A stretch of DNA of 64,000 nucleotides from Flabesymbios commensalis (lineage: Eukaryota > Annelida > Polychaeta > Terebellida > Flabelligeridae): positions 78,262,844-78,326,843 of the forward strand of contig OZ024908.1 of NCBI GenBank assembly GCA_964017125.1. Reading direction: 5' to 3'. Position 1 is the stretch's first letter, and each line of letters starts with the position of its first letter. The position numbers were made by a program, and so were the translations under genes. Below, one piece after another: positions 12,175-24,818 of this stretch. Below the pieces are notes generated by a model that saw only the letters and a list, made by a program, of their open reading frames with translations, ran no database searches and was not told where the DNA came from.

Positions 12175-12580
12175 CCCTAGTTACTTATTCAAACGCGAAT
12201 AAGGAATAGGTAACCAGCTACTTATTCCGTATTCAAAACCAAATAACACGACTTGTACAACTTTTTGCGATCAGGTCGGTGTTTTACTTTTTCATCTCCT
12301 CAAATTACAAGTAGGCCTATATGAACGTCTTTTGTCGAGCTTGGGCGTATTCTAGATGTGTTGTCGTATTTTAAGGGGTTTTTGCAATAGAAGTACCAGT
12401 TACTTATTCAAACACGAATAAGGGATACGTAACCAGTTACTTATTCTTTATTCAAAACCGAATAAGTAACTAGACTTGGACATATGTTTTTGCATACAGG
12501 TTGCTGTTCTATTTCTTTATTTCCTCGAATTACAACGTCTTTTGTCGAGTTTGAGCGTATTCTATGTGTTGTCGTGTCCC
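12175..12580 (+). repeat. Tandem duplication, ~221-bp period
   Basis: Two diverged copies: GTTACTTATTCAAACGCGAA near 12180 and the same words with one change near 12401, continuing through CCAGYTACTTATTC, GTCTTTTGTCGAG and GCGTATTCTA. Within each copy TTACTTATTC and GAATAAGTAA occur as inverted words, so each unit can also fold. Possibly two tandem MITE copies. Confidence 0.75.
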
Positions 12581-12584
12581 AAAT

Positions 12585-13695
12585 CCAGAATATGAGGAAA
12601 ATATATTTGACAGCTCTTATGACAGGTAGAATCCTAGAGCTACGACGTTAACAAATCAGACAAACGAGTTCACCTTGAATTAATCTCACCAATTGTATCA
12701 ATAAATTAGACACGACAAGCTATAATTGATGGATGTCATGAGCGCAAAATCTGGTAGATGGGTGCTAACCACACCGCACCTGATCCGGGATTATCACGTC
12801 ACATAACCGTACTATTTTGATTTTAATTAGACATACCCGGGGAATCAAAGGGATTTGAGGGAGATTGCATGGTGTAAAACTTTGGTCAGGGAAAAACATC
12901 TCTACATATACCTGAACATAACTTAGTGCACACAATTTTAAATACTTTGCAGGAAATAGCAAAAAAAAAAAAATCCAAAGTGGCCGTCACAAATGCTATA
13001 TAACTTTTGAACTACATGTTCAAGTTTAAAATTTGACGCATAGTTTCTAATGGTTTTCTGTATGTCAAGTCTATTTTTAGTAATTGTTATTGATGTAGAA
13101 CATATTAGTTTGTTTATATGTGAAGGTCAAGGTCAAAATAAACTTTCAAATAAGTTGCAGAGTGTTCGGAAACAAAACAAATGTATATGTTGAGACATTG
13201 TAACTGGATAGTGGTAACATTGAATGCAGATTTGAAAGAAAATAGGTAAGTTGATTGTACAAGACCAAGGAGGTTATATAACCTCCTTCACAAGACTAAG
13301 TGAATGTACATGCACAAAGTGGGTAGATAAGCACGCATCACTAATGGAGAGAGGGGGCGTGGCGCGTTGGAACTGGCTAAGTCTCCCCTGTCAATGTGGC
13401 TATAGCGATCACCTTAATAGCGGCCTCATCGATTATATGTTGATACCAGTGTATCTACATTACGTTCGACTAGGGCCACGCGCTGCGCGCTCCTACACAA
13501 CACTAGCGGTAGCTGTTTTTTTCCCAACGGAGAAATATCTTGCATCTTCACTCGTTCAATCCAAGTCGTGAAGCTGATTCATCAAAACTTCCAAGAAATA
13601 AAACAACGATTCTCACGGACCAACCTATACCAAAGGTGCATGAGAAGTACTTTGCTGCTTACCCTGATTCTTTCATTCAGCAGCGGAGCTAATGC
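12585..13695. other. No recognised gene
   Basis: A stretch around 13330-13520 is GC-richer and open for 106 codons on the plus strand (13251-13571), but I recognise no domain in it. Confidence 0.35.
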
Positions 13696-14112
13696 ATTAT
13701 CAGTGATGAGGCTTTAAAGATATACTTCCGCGTAAAATGTTAGGATTCAATATTACACACCTGAAGCTATAATGTCATATTGTTGGCAGCTAGATAAAAA
13801 CATCACCTGTAATTTATACAATCATCACCCGTAATTTATGCAATATTAATAAAAAAAAAATTGTGTTAAACATACTCCATATTAAAACGTGTGTCACTTC
13901 AAGATTGACTGATTGCTTAGTAGTTGTGATTTTATTGCAGCATATATATTAAAAAGAACACATTTTAAGTCAGAATAAAAAATAAATCATCACAGTAAGA
14001 AAGTCAGCTAGACTATCAGATAAAACTAACTTGTGAGAAGAATGTATTCAAAATATTCTCCATAATGTTCTTCACAACTCATCTATATACTAGCTCACAG
14101 CATTATGACACT

Positions 14113-14127
14113 ATAGCTTCAGGTGTT
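14113..14127 (+). repeat. Target-site duplication, left copy
   Basis: ATAGCTTCAGGTGTT, identical to 16549-16563, at the poly(A) side of the minus-strand LINE. Confidence 0.85.
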
Positions 14128-16548
14128 TTTTTTTCTTTTTTATATAAAATTTATTCATACAAACAAACATTAGACATACATACAATCATACATGTATAAT
14201 TCATTCATGGTATATAATTGTTTCCACTTAATTTATGTAACCAGATCTGAAAAAAATACCGTTTTATATTTCTATAACTACATTGTTGTTTAAATACTAT
14301 TATGAAATCATTATAATCTCCATATTAAAATTCACTTATACATAATTTTGCTATTAATATTAACTTGTTTGAAACATCATAATTACGATTATCGTTCTGG
14401 AAGCCATTTATTTCATCTGGTCCGACCAAATTTACATGCAAACGTGCTTCAATAACATTCCACAGAGGCTTTACGGCCAAATAAGAAAAACAAAATGTTC
14501 AATAAAATCACATACATTACAAATTTGACAATTTTCTGACTGAGATTTACAAATCTTTTTCAAGAAAATATTTGTAGGATATTATATTATTGAGTAATTC
14601 CCACTGTTGTGATACAATGCTAGGTTCTTCAAAAAGTTCATGAACTGCTTTCCAACTAATTTCCAATCAAAAACATACCCTGGAAATTTACGTTGAGCAT
14701 AATATTCATTTAAAAACGACGGATCACTGGGTAGTAATACTTTTAAAGAATTGTATGGTAAAAAACAATGGTTGGTATCTAAAATTTGTCCAGCAAATAA
14801 AATACCAGCTTCAACCCACGGTGTAAAGAATGATTTTTTTGCTTTATATTGTATCTTCGAATTATTCCAAATAATGTCTTTTTATGTTACATCGTTACGA
14901 ATCACTTAATTTTTGAAAAAAAAACCCTGATCAAATCTCTATAAAATTGAGGTAAAGACTGCGTCATTTTACAATTTAGGTCTTCATATTCACAATTAAG
15001 TTTGAAAATATGATAGATTGGAACGTATTTGCACAATAACAAAGTGGGAATTTTTAAGTACAGAGCTTTGTTTTTCTCTACCAGCCATTGCGTCCATTTT
15101 AAAAGCATTTTTTTGCACAGCGTTTCAACATTAAATACCTCTATCTTCGAAAGACTGTATTACATTATTGCCTTTGACTTCCTCTATTTTGTTTTGCATA
15201 TAAACTAAAATATTACTGAATTTATCTTTTTTCGTACATTTTCAGGCGGAATTAGTACCAAAAGAAGGTGAAATATATTTGATAATATTAGTGACTTCAC
15301 TATAGTAAAATTACCCCTAAAATTTTTATCCCACCTGTTTTTTATAAAATCCCACCCGGAGTATCCTAACAATCTCTATTACATCCAAGCCACATTGCTT
15401 TCGTCTTCGTTTTATTCAAGGCTAAACCATTAATTATTTTAAATTCTTGTGCATCTTTTAAAAATAGTGTATTATCATCAGCGTACTGTGTTAGACGAAA
15501 TTCAATTTGATTATAAAAAAGATCTATTCCTCTGATAAGTTTACTTTGTCTAATTTTACATGCAAGTAGTTCAATGCTCAAAACAAATAGAAGTGCGCTC
15601 AAAGGACAGCCTTGTCTGACCCCTTTTCCTAGAGGAAACCAGTCTGTCATATGTCCATAATTTGACACGCAACTTTTAGAATCTGCGTTTAACACTTCGA
15701 CCCATTTAACAAAATCACTTGGGGAATTAAAAGTTTTAGGGACCGTTATCATATAAGATTTTGAAATAGAATCAAATGCTTTAGAAAAATCGAGTGCCAC
15801 AATAGCGCCGTGTATATTGAGTATATCGCTTTGGTAAATAACATCTTCTATTAATCACAAATTTTGAAATATACCTCTTCCCTTTATGTACGCAGTCTGG
15901 TCTGTACTAACTATGCTTTGTATTACTCCCTGGAGACGCTTTGCTAAAGCAGATGCACAAATTTTGTAATCACAACAAGTGAGAGATATTGGTCATTAAT
16001 CTGTATGTAAATGTTTATCTGCTTCATTCCCGCTTTTGGGTAACAATACTATTACACCTTTCCGTTGTGTTGCTGACACTTCTAAAAACCATAATTTATT
16101 GAAGCTAGCACCATACCTTTAATCTGTCCCCAGAAAACTTTATAAAATGCTGGTCCAAGACCGTCAATTCCAGGACTTGTATTATTTTTCATTTTAGATA
16201 GTACTTGAGCACATTCCATATCCGTAAGAAGTCCTGCACAAGAAACCGCGTCTTCTTCACTTAACTTTGGTACATTTAGTTCCGATATAAAATCTTTATA
16301 TTTATTTTCATCAAACCTGCTATTTTCTTTATAAAGTTTTTCATAAAAAGTATACAGAAGGTTCGTTATTTCATCTAGGTCTTTAGTTAAGGTATTATCA
16401 GATTGTTTAAGAATAAATATTGCATTCATAGCGCCCCGTGCCTTTTCTAAATTTAAAAAGTAAGAGTTGTTCTTTTCTCCATCTTCAATCCATTTAACTC
16501 TAGCTCTTATTTGAGCTCCTTTAGTCTGTATATCATTTAGTAAGTCAC
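14128..16548 (-). mobile_element. L1/Tx1-type LINE, 5'-truncated, with target duplication
   Basis: Minus-strand ORF2 remnant. From the 5' end: KGAQIRARVKWIEDGEKNN and FYEKLYKEN, then LTDMECAQVLSKMKNNTSPG and DGLGPAFYKVFW (16429-16082), typical of the L1/Tx1 clade. The RT core follows (15800-15366) with ALDFSKAFDSI, GKGVRQGCPLSALLFVLSIE and QYADDNTLFLKD, keeping YADD. C-terminal pieces follow at 15108-14902 and down to about 14560, with TPWVEAGILFAGQI and a Cys-containing ENCQICN end. A T-run at 14123-14135 is the poly(A) tail. The 15-mer ATAGCTTCAGGTGTT occurs at 14113-14127 and 16549-16563 as a target-site duplication. Several frame breaks make it inactive. Confidence 0.92.
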
Positions 16549-16563
16549 ATAGCTTCAGGTGTT
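16549..16563 (+). repeat. Target-site duplication, right copy
   Basis: ATAGCTTCAGGTGTT, identical to 14113-14127, at the 5'-truncated end of the LINE. Confidence 0.85.
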
Positions 16564-16751
16564 ATAAATTATTGAATCCAACATGTTACGCGAATGTGTA
16601 GCTTTAAACCTGTCTGGAAATGACGAGTTTGACATTAGATGAAACCTTTGGATGAATGGTGATACATACCAGTTATTGCTACTCTGGAGTATTATGTGAC
16701 TGAAGGGAAGTGTAGCTGAGCTATAGTCCTTGCCATTTTGCCATTCAATTG

Positions 16752-16930
16752 CTTAGCGACACCCAATTATCTGACTATGTGGGGGTAAATTTCCCAGACA
16801 TGCCCAGATCCCCTTGTCTGGCGAGTGAAATAAAGTTTCAGTAACCATCCATGTACAATCACTAACAACCATCATGTCGTCAGATATACATCACTCATTT
16901 GTCATTTACACCTATTGCGCTTATTTTAAT
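16752..16930 (+). repeat. Dispersed repeat E, copy 2
   Basis: GTGGGGGTAAATTTCCCAGA, then CATGCCCAGATCCCCTTGTC and TGGCGAGTGAAA, match copy 1 at 7005-7262. Downstream similarity continues weakly (CATC, TCATCA words) to about 16930. Confidence 0.65.
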
Positions 16931-17560
16931 GTAGTTTACTTACATATATATTTAGGTAAATATGAAGTTACATTACTGTTGCAATTGTGGATACAATGTA
17001 TGTTATTCATCAATCAATAACAAAATACAGTATATATATTTACAGAACCTTCTATAATATAGTCTACACTTAAGTGTATGAAATTATGCTGTAACCGGCA
17101 AAATACTTTCAGTATGGCATTCTCAGTAAACAAAGATAATCCGGATCCTGGATCGTAATGGATTGTTCCTTGGCCCGTGACACACCTCTGGTAAACGTTC
17201 TAGGCATGGAGACTCCAGACAAATCCTGGGGACAGACACATAGACAAACAATTACACAACAGAGTGTTTTGACCAGAGTCAATCAGGGTTACTATATACC
17301 AAAGAAAATGGAATATGTGCACTTTAAATAGAATTGGCATAACGATGGTGATCTAAGTTGAAACTGGAGATTATTGTGCTGAGTGGTGTAGCATATAAGG
17401 TAAAAAGCCGTCGTTCCAGCACAAAGGTTTGTGCTACTCCATATTAAAGTGTACCTTTATCTGAGACAATTTTTTCAGCTCTTAAGAATTAATGCCTAGT
17501 TTTTAATTTTAAATTAGAGCGTGATCAGATAATCTATGTATAGAAAATATATTGTCAATG
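16931..17560. other. No recognised gene
   Basis: A+T-rich, with nothing identifiable. Confidence 0.35.
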
Positions 17561-17564
17561 TAGC

Positions 17565-17682
17565 ATGGCCAGTTATGTCGAAGGTAGCCATCAAACCAAG
17601 CAGTGTTTTCCTTCACTCAACCGATAAGGGGTTATGAGAATTGCTAGGGGATTTACCCCCAGATTTGTCCAGATGGCCAGCT
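17565..17682 (-). repeat. Dispersed repeat E, copy 3
   Basis: Read on the minus strand: CATCTGGACAAATCTGGGGG, TAAATCCCCTAG, then CCCCTTATCGGTTGAGTGAA, matching copies 1 and 2 in inverse orientation. Confidence 0.65.
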
Positions 17683-17762
17683 ACTAGAGTTTTGATGTGG
17701 CCTTCCGCTTTTGGACACAGCACCACTATCATCGAATCGGATTGTCCCCAAAGAAACACTAG

Positions 17763-17938
17763 TTGAGGGTAGTAGATCCATTCATCCCTCGTGAGAGACA
17801 TGTGATAGCTGCATTAGCTCCGCTGTTGAGCGGAGGAACCAGTGTGATCGCTGGCAATTCACCGAAGAATAAAGCCAGAATCGTTGATGCTGCAGCATCT
17901 CTTGGATGGTCGCATGCAACAGACGGAACCCTGGTGAG
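17763..17938 (+). CDS. Unrecognised possible exon
   Basis: About 57 codons on the plus strand look compositionally coding (balanced residues, GC-richer than flanks), beginning RVVDPFIPRERHVIAALAPL and ending SLGWSHATDGT. The run ends at CCCTG followed by GTGAGC, a plausible splice donor. An upstream AG at about 17761 could be the acceptor. The minus strand is also open here, which weakens the case. I cannot assign a protein family and found no neighbouring exon within several kb. Confidence 0.3.
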
Positions 17939-17984
17939 CTGTCTCAGGTGGGGACGAAATGTATTAATACTAATAACCATCTGA

Positions 17985-19734
17985 GTACCCCATCAAAGCT
18001 TTAAACGCGCCCTTGTCCATATTGACAATGATGTCATTATGTACTTTCAGTAGCGCTGATTCTGTGGAATGATGTTTCTTGTAAGCCGTTTTAATGGATC
18101 AGATAGATGGCTTCTTTTACATGGAAATGAAGTTGGATACCGGCCTGTACTTTTTCAGTTCGTTTTAGGAAGATTATTATGTTTTAAGTAGTGGTCTTAT
18201 ATTGTACATGCGCTTCTTTAAAATTTTGGGGAAATGTACTAGTTTCAATTGAGATGTTTATTATGTCATTGGTGTGCGTTATTCATATGCTGAGACAATT
18301 TTTCCACACAAAATGTTCACACAAAGTGATTTTACTGATTCTGGCAGAGCAGGTGGTGGAATTCTATGAACAATGTTATCTATAGAGTTCTATAGGTGGC
18401 AAGGATTGTCATATTTTTTTAAAATAATATCACTGGTATTATTATTTCGATCTCGCTTTTTGTCAGCGTTTTGTCATATTCTGCAGCACAGTTGACATAA
18501 AATTTTGTAATGTAAACTAGCTATATCTGTGCGAAATCTGAGCTATGCTCGTTTAAGATTAATTTCCGGAGTTTCTTTATTTCTCTAAACGGAAATTGAC
18601 CCTTGCTCAATTTCGGCTTGCAACTCTCAATTACTGATATGATTACTGAGGGGTCTGAAAAATACAAGCGTGAAATGACAAGCGATGGAAAACAAATAAC
18701 AGTTTATATGTAGATTCCAAAATATGGTGTCAAACAGGTGGCAGGTGTCAAACTAAATTTATTAATTTCGGAGTTAAAAACATTTTAATTATCTACAAAT
18801 GTGATTAAACCCGGCGAAAGGTGATTAATCACCAAGAGATTCATTCACCAAGGCCAAGTAATACAAGTCAAAATTAATGCGATTTTTTCCGCATTTTCAA
18901 CCTACGCCTGTTTTGGAGGGGAGTATTAGTATAAGGTAAGATCACGCAATGAAAAAATTAGTTCATTTAGAGCATGAATGCAATCACTTCATTTTAAATA
19001 ATTACATACCGAAGAAACCTTTCCAGTTGATGCATTTTCTCAACTGTGATGGCAGATTTTTGGGACATTTTACTTGTGATCTGGACAACAACCACTGGCA
19101 ATAATTAAAAAAAAACAGAACTGGAGTTCCTGAACTGCGAGGACCGGGTTTAGTCTGTTTGAGTGCTATAGACACAAAATCGGTTCAATATTTTCTAAAC
19201 ATAAAAGTGTATTGGTCATGGGCCAGAATCTTAAATGTCCAGGATATAATTAAGGAAAGAACCAATGTGACAATAGGCCATGGGCTACAACCACCCTAAG
19301 TGCACTCCCCCCCTCAACTTTTTTTAAAACTACAATTAGGGGGCATGGATACGTAAACGCCTATCGTTGATATTTGCCAATCTGCACCGATATAAAGTAT
19401 AACAGGTAATTAAATTTACGTTCCAATGATATATCACACATTGCAGTAGAATAATTAGTTGTCTCTCCACATACGGTCAAGCATGATTTTTTATTATAAA
19501 ATAATCAAAATGATCAACACAACAAACGACTTAACATGGTAAAAGGAAACGACTTAATAAAATATAACTATTTGACACATTCATAGATGGCTTATATTTT
19601 CTGAACCAAGATGTATGTAAGCTTAACAATGAGTGTTATTTATATTTATAAATGTCACATATATTTTCAATGAAAGAATATTAAAGCCTGTCATGAGAAT
19701 ATGTGTATTTAGCATGATTTTTTCCGCAGAATTG

Positions 19735-19735
<1 letters not shown>
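17985..19735. other. No recognised gene
   Basis: A+T-rich sequence with short frames only. Confidence 0.4.
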
Positions 19736-20112
<377 letters not shown>

Positions 20113-20114
20113 AT

Positions 20115-20870
20115 AACATGCCAATCATTACCAAATTATCACTGAAATTTTATGACGAGAAAGTGGGCAATTGTTATTCTCACCGTTAGTTTGTTACTTT
20201 CATAATCAAATTAATCATACAAGCATTAATTACAATAATATGAAATAAATGCCACCAATGGATTTTGGGACATCCATAACAATGCCATTTACCTATTAGT
20301 GGAGGTATGCAATAATTTAACATCCATAATAAATTCCCATATGCGTCGAATTATTGACGTAAATAATAAAGTTTAATAAATAAAAACGAAATAATCCCAA
20401 TTTTGTCAAGTTTGATAAACTTTAAAGTCTTCGATATAGATGATGGCAAAGTACGGAATTTCACCTCTATATTTAATTGATGAGCACACGACTTCCTGGC
20501 CCCATTGTCCTGTCTAAGGGCCTTCTGAGGACATTTAGATGTTGCTGTTTTATCTTTTTCGGAACACATATTATATGCGTTTTATAGGCGGCATGTCCCT
20601 GTGTAGACCTTCTATGAACATTTCATTGGCATAGTCACAAATATTTTGAACATGATTTGAAATGTGAGTAAGGCAGATAGGAAGAATTTTGTTTTTTTGG
20701 TAGACATTTCAAATTTTAGCGGTCATTTTAGATTTCACCATAATTGTAACCATTAACTATCCTGCTTTTTGAATAGATATGTATTTGCTTGTAAGTTGGA
20801 AGCACAACATAATAAAAAAAACATATTAATTACTAGATGTATTAAACAGTTTCTACAAAACACTGCTGCT
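20115..20870. other. No recognised gene
   Basis: A+T-rich; open frames under 75 codons, no motifs. Confidence 0.4.
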
Positions 20871-20960
20871 TTATCTGCGACACCGGCCCAACATTAAAAC
20901 AACATTGGGTCGATTTTTCGCATTTGCTGAAAGGCTAGCCGGCCCAACAGAGTGTCCCTT
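20871..20960. repeat. Palindromic MITE, family P, copy 2
   Basis: CTGCGACACCGGCCCAACAT, then TAAAACAACATTGGGT, matches half of the family consensus. The left part is lost or diverged. Confidence 0.5.
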
Positions 20961-21490
20961 GTGACACTTCGAATATTATTATAAATTTATGATCACCTTT
21001 ACTTCCGCTGTCACCAATCTAATAAAGATATCGCTTTCTTCTGATAATGAATTTTCAAATTTCTTGTTCCCCCTTGAACATTGACCTAATATGCTGTGAA
21101 ACCCTTGCTTGACAATATGACAGCGCGTGTTATTAATTTTATTATTTGCCACAACTTGTACCGGATATAGCAGCAATGTTACATGTAATTCTACTTAAAT
21201 CACCATTTACCGTATACTTAGATCTGCTTGTTCATTTTACTCATATGACTGATAAAACAATGGCCTGCAGTTTGCTGCGGAATCATATATAATTTGATTT
21301 GAGAGGTCCATAGGCTGTAGTATGGTGTAATCAAAATATCTACGATACTAATTACCCAAGAGTCCGAGCAGTAGGTCCTAAACGTTAAAACTGTAATTGT
21401 GAAATTGGGCACGTCTGTACTACATCTATTCATCACGTGTCTAAAACTAGTTGTGTCCCTTTTGTAACCAGATAATTGTAGGTTGAATGG
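20961..21490. other. No recognised gene
   Basis: The open frames here (up to 109 codons, minus strand 21547-21218) show no recognisable domain. Confidence 0.35.
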
Positions 21491-21494
21491 CTTC

Positions 21495-21605
21495 TGTGTA
21501 GAGCCGCTGTGACTAAGTGCGTCGGTGATCGGCGCCAGACAGTTCATGCGCGAATTTCGAATCCTGTATCTGGAGTATCGTGTGAATCATCTCACAATCC
21601 TCAAG
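21495..21605 (+). mobile_element. tRNA-derived SINE T, fragment
   Basis: GAGCCGCTGTGACTAAGTGC resembles the A-box region, and GAATTTCGAATCCTGTATCT the B-box and 'TGTCTGGAG' joint seen in better copies (41009, 63230). ATCATCTCACAATCCTCA then matches the SINE body. Confidence 0.55.
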
Positions 21606-21609
21606 ATAT

Positions 21610-22635
21610 TGTCTTTCCGCATTCTTTCATATGCACATGCTGTTAAAATAAGCCAAATAAATTTTAGATTTTAAAAACATTTAAATTAATGAGGCATCAG
21701 TCATGTCTAAAGACACAAAAGACAACAACAAAATATATCATAACGACATCAGTTCAATATTGATCGAATTAACAGCTTTTCAGCTTTTCATGCTTATATA
21801 TGTAACGGATTCAAAAGTAAAATGTGTAATTGATACATGTACTATTGAATTACATAGAAAATGGTGAGAGTTATCATGGTTATAGCGCAATCCTTAAAAA
21901 AGATTGGTAAATAAATGGGGATTGTAATTATCGTCCCATGTCAATTATACTGGTAGCTTAAAAAATGTAATAAACATGTATAAAATCATATTTATGAGTA
22001 TATGACATCCAAAAATTTACATTAACAATAGATCGGCTATGAGGGCCGGCTAATCATTTATAGCCTGGTCTCATTTTTAAATGATAAAGCTGTCGGCAGT
22101 CCATGTCTTAAAGGCGTTTTTATCCCCCCCCCCTGTTAGCCATTTGATCATAGGCCAAATCTATCTTTGGACAGTGCCAAGCGCGAAAATAATTAAACTG
22201 CTTGAAAATCGCAGAAATACGGAGAATCAATTTCTGTTCAGTAAATCGCCCAAAGTAACAGAAATGCTTAAAAATCCCGAAATAAAAATATAGCGATTTT
22301 GCCATTTTGAATTCTGCGAAAGTTATTTTTTCATGTTTATTTCATACTGAAAACGTTTTTGAGAACGTTTCGGACCATTTTGTCATAAGCTGAATCCATT
22401 TTTGTATAGCGTCAAGTGTATACAATATAAAAGGCTTGAAATTAGGATATACAAATGTTCACGTTTTTATCTTATCACGTAATAGGCCTACATAGGGAAT
22501 TATTCGAAGGTCAAGTATGCAACTAAATAACAAAAAAACAATAGTCTATTACTTTTTTCAGGACTTCTAGACCATCGAAAAAGATAGCTAGAAAAGTTTG
22601 TTAGATACATTTTTAAATAAAAGCTAGTAAAAAGT
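21610..22635. other. No recognised gene
   Basis: A+T-rich, with a C-run near 22123-22132 and nothing else identifiable. Confidence 0.35.
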
Positions 22636-22638
22636 CTA

Positions 22639-22890
22639 TTAACCCTTTCAAGCCTGAGTTTGCAATTGTCATCTTCATCCACTACAAGCCGCGAATTGCT
22701 GCCACAATTCTTGACTTGTAGTGGATAAAAATGATTTGGTGTGGTTTAAAAATTAAAGAAAATTGCCATGTATTGGAAAACCAGTTTCATGGAAATTTTC
22801 GATCTAAAACCCTTAGTTGTTGAAAACATAAGTCTGTTTTCAGGAATGTAAAATGATGCTTTAATGCCACGTGTGGGCTTAAGGGGTTAA
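22639..22890. mobile_element. TTAA-flanked MITE (piggyBac-like ends), copy 1
   Basis: Bounded by TTAA at both ends. The left end, TTAACCCTTTCAAGCC, is inverted at the right as GGCTTAAGGGGTTAA. Inside, ATCCACTACAAG and its exact complement (about 22677-22727) form a 12-bp hairpin stem. TTAA targets with CCC-starting termini are the known signature of piggyBac-type DNA elements. At 252 bp it is non-coding. Confidence 0.6.
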
Positions 22891-22894
22891 ACAC

Positions 22895-23985
22895 AATTCA
22901 GATAGGGCGAATTCAAAATTGGTTATTACCAAGCTGAATTCTGTGTCTTTGGTAGTAAAAACGCATTTCTAAATGGCCTCTAATTATTTTTCATTGGTTT
23001 ACACACATGCGCAATGTATGGCTCAGGTGATGTGGGGTCCAGGCATTTATTTATTGTTTTTTCTTAAATAATTTAACCTATATTTCACCTACAAATCTAA
23101 TATGGCCGTCGTTTTATTCACTTATAAACATAATTTTGGTTTGTAATTTATGTATGCGTAATTAATCGTTTTCAGGGGCTATTGGCTTGACGAATTTATT
23201 TGTTGTGTCTTGTAGATAATTTGACCAATATTACACGCATAAATCCAAGTGCCGATATTTATGAAAATTAATATTTTTAGTAAACAGAAAAAGCACCATA
23301 TTATTTCGAACTTTAGTCTACCATATCATGTTTATGGTTATATAGTATATCGATTTCTGTGATAGTGCTGACCAGCAAAATGATTTGTAAATGTTAATAC
23401 CACTTTCGTCATACATTGTGTAGTTTATAATTGGTACATACTATGTGTATTAACTAAATATCGTTACCTCAACCTAGGTCAGCCCCCGGATGGGTAATTG
23501 GCACAGTAGTAAACATTATATAAATAACGTTAAGCTATGGGTAGATTGGCAATGAAATGGGGTGAAAAGTGGCGATGTCGTGACCACATCTGAAACTTAC
23601 AAGCGACCTATTTATACAATTGGAACACATGCCATTAACAGAATCAATGGCTATGAAATTGTGAATTATGGCCCAACAGTTGACAGATTAAGGTTATGCC
23701 GAGATTCTGGGTACGTGACCAAACTTTTTGTGTCAGTTCATTGTATTGTATTGGGGTGATAAAATACATTCAGTATTGGCGTCGCTGCAACCATACCATG
23801 TCGCTCCAACCATACCAAGTGAAATCTTTTTCTCTTGATATTGCTTCTCGACCATCTTCTGAATTGACTGTTGTTGCCAATAAGGCTGTATGGTAGGATG
23901 TTGTCGTGCTGTATGATACTCTAATTGCTTCTGTCTTGTTCATGTGCCCTATTAGTGCAGTAAAAGTAGTGGTTCAACCTGGAAT
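22895..23985. other. No recognised gene
   Basis: Unique-looking sequence. Two short overlapping plus-strand frames near 23560-23900 show no motif. Confidence 0.35.
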
Positions 23986-24504
23986 AAATATTTTTTGGTG
24001 TTTATGACTCAGAGGGGCCTGCTGAACAAATTCTGAGCAGCAACCACATGGCAACCATTTTAATCATATGATTATTAGCATAATTAGCCTAATTTGCATA
24101 AATTATTAGGAAAAACTTGAAAATGCTATCACTTTTGAAATAATTAACTTAGAAAGTTAATTTTTGTGTCTACACCCATGTTTTCTACCCCGTAGAATTC
24201 GAATAAGTCGGTATTGAACACCCCCGATCTTACTAATTAGCATAAATTAGCATAAACTCCCATAATTAATCATAAAATTGCTATTTTTTTATAATTTATT
24301 AAATATCTCACTTCAAATGTTGATTTCATTATCTAGACCGATATTTCTCACCTGCTTGATTTCTGTAAAAATATTTTGAATACCCTAGAGCCGTCTGATT
24401 AGCATAAATTAGCATTTTCATAATATGCTAATTAGCATAATTACCCTTATTTGCACTATTAATTGGGAAAAACTTGAAAATGCTATAACTTTTGAAATAA
24501 TTTT

Positions 24505-24818
24505 ATGAATGAATGAATGAATGAAATCTTATATAGCGCATGTATCCAGCCGGCGGCTGTTCAGAGCGCTGAACATCGAGAGTAACTTAGCAAGGCCTGT
24601 AATCATTCAAATTCCAACTCAGTCTCCTGGGAGATATTTACGTCCAACTCCAGGTCAGTCAGACGAGCCATCTGATTTACGTGGTTCTCTGAGCCCCACG
24701 AGTGTATACAGCACCTGGCAGTCACCCATCCAATTATGAACCGGGCGCGACGTTGCTTAACTTCAGTGATAGAGCCAATCACGATGAGCGAACGCCGTAT
24801 TCCGTATAGTAAACCTAG
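24505..24818 (-). mobile_element. 5S rRNA-derived SINE, copy 1
   Basis: On the minus strand it begins ACGGAATACGGCGTTCGCTC. It contains GAAGTTAAGCAACGTCGCGC and GGATGGGTGACTGCCAGGTG, aligning with 5S rRNA (AAGCTAAGC..., GGATGGGAGACCGCC, GGTGCTGT). A middle region with GATGGCTCGTCTGACTGACC follows, then AGCGCTCTGAACAGCCGCCG, a LINE-like GCGCTATATAAGATTTC and a (CATT)n tail at 24507-24527. It sits inside an arm unit of element A. The uninterrupted version of that site is at 24136-24160. Confidence 0.85.

Larger units (their letters stand above)
13700..16625. mobile_element. Inverted-repeat (MITE-like) element split by a LINE
   Basis: An arm at about 13700-13785 (CACCTGAAGCTATAATGTCA with flanks) is the inverse of 14098-14127 continued at 16564-16625 (TGACACTATAGCTTCAGGTG, then ATTGAATCCAACATGTTACG). 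The arms are about 85 bp, and about 310 bp lies between them. The right arm is interrupted by the LINE at 14128-16548. Without it the element would be about 490 bp. No coding capacity was seen between the arms. Confidence 0.75.
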
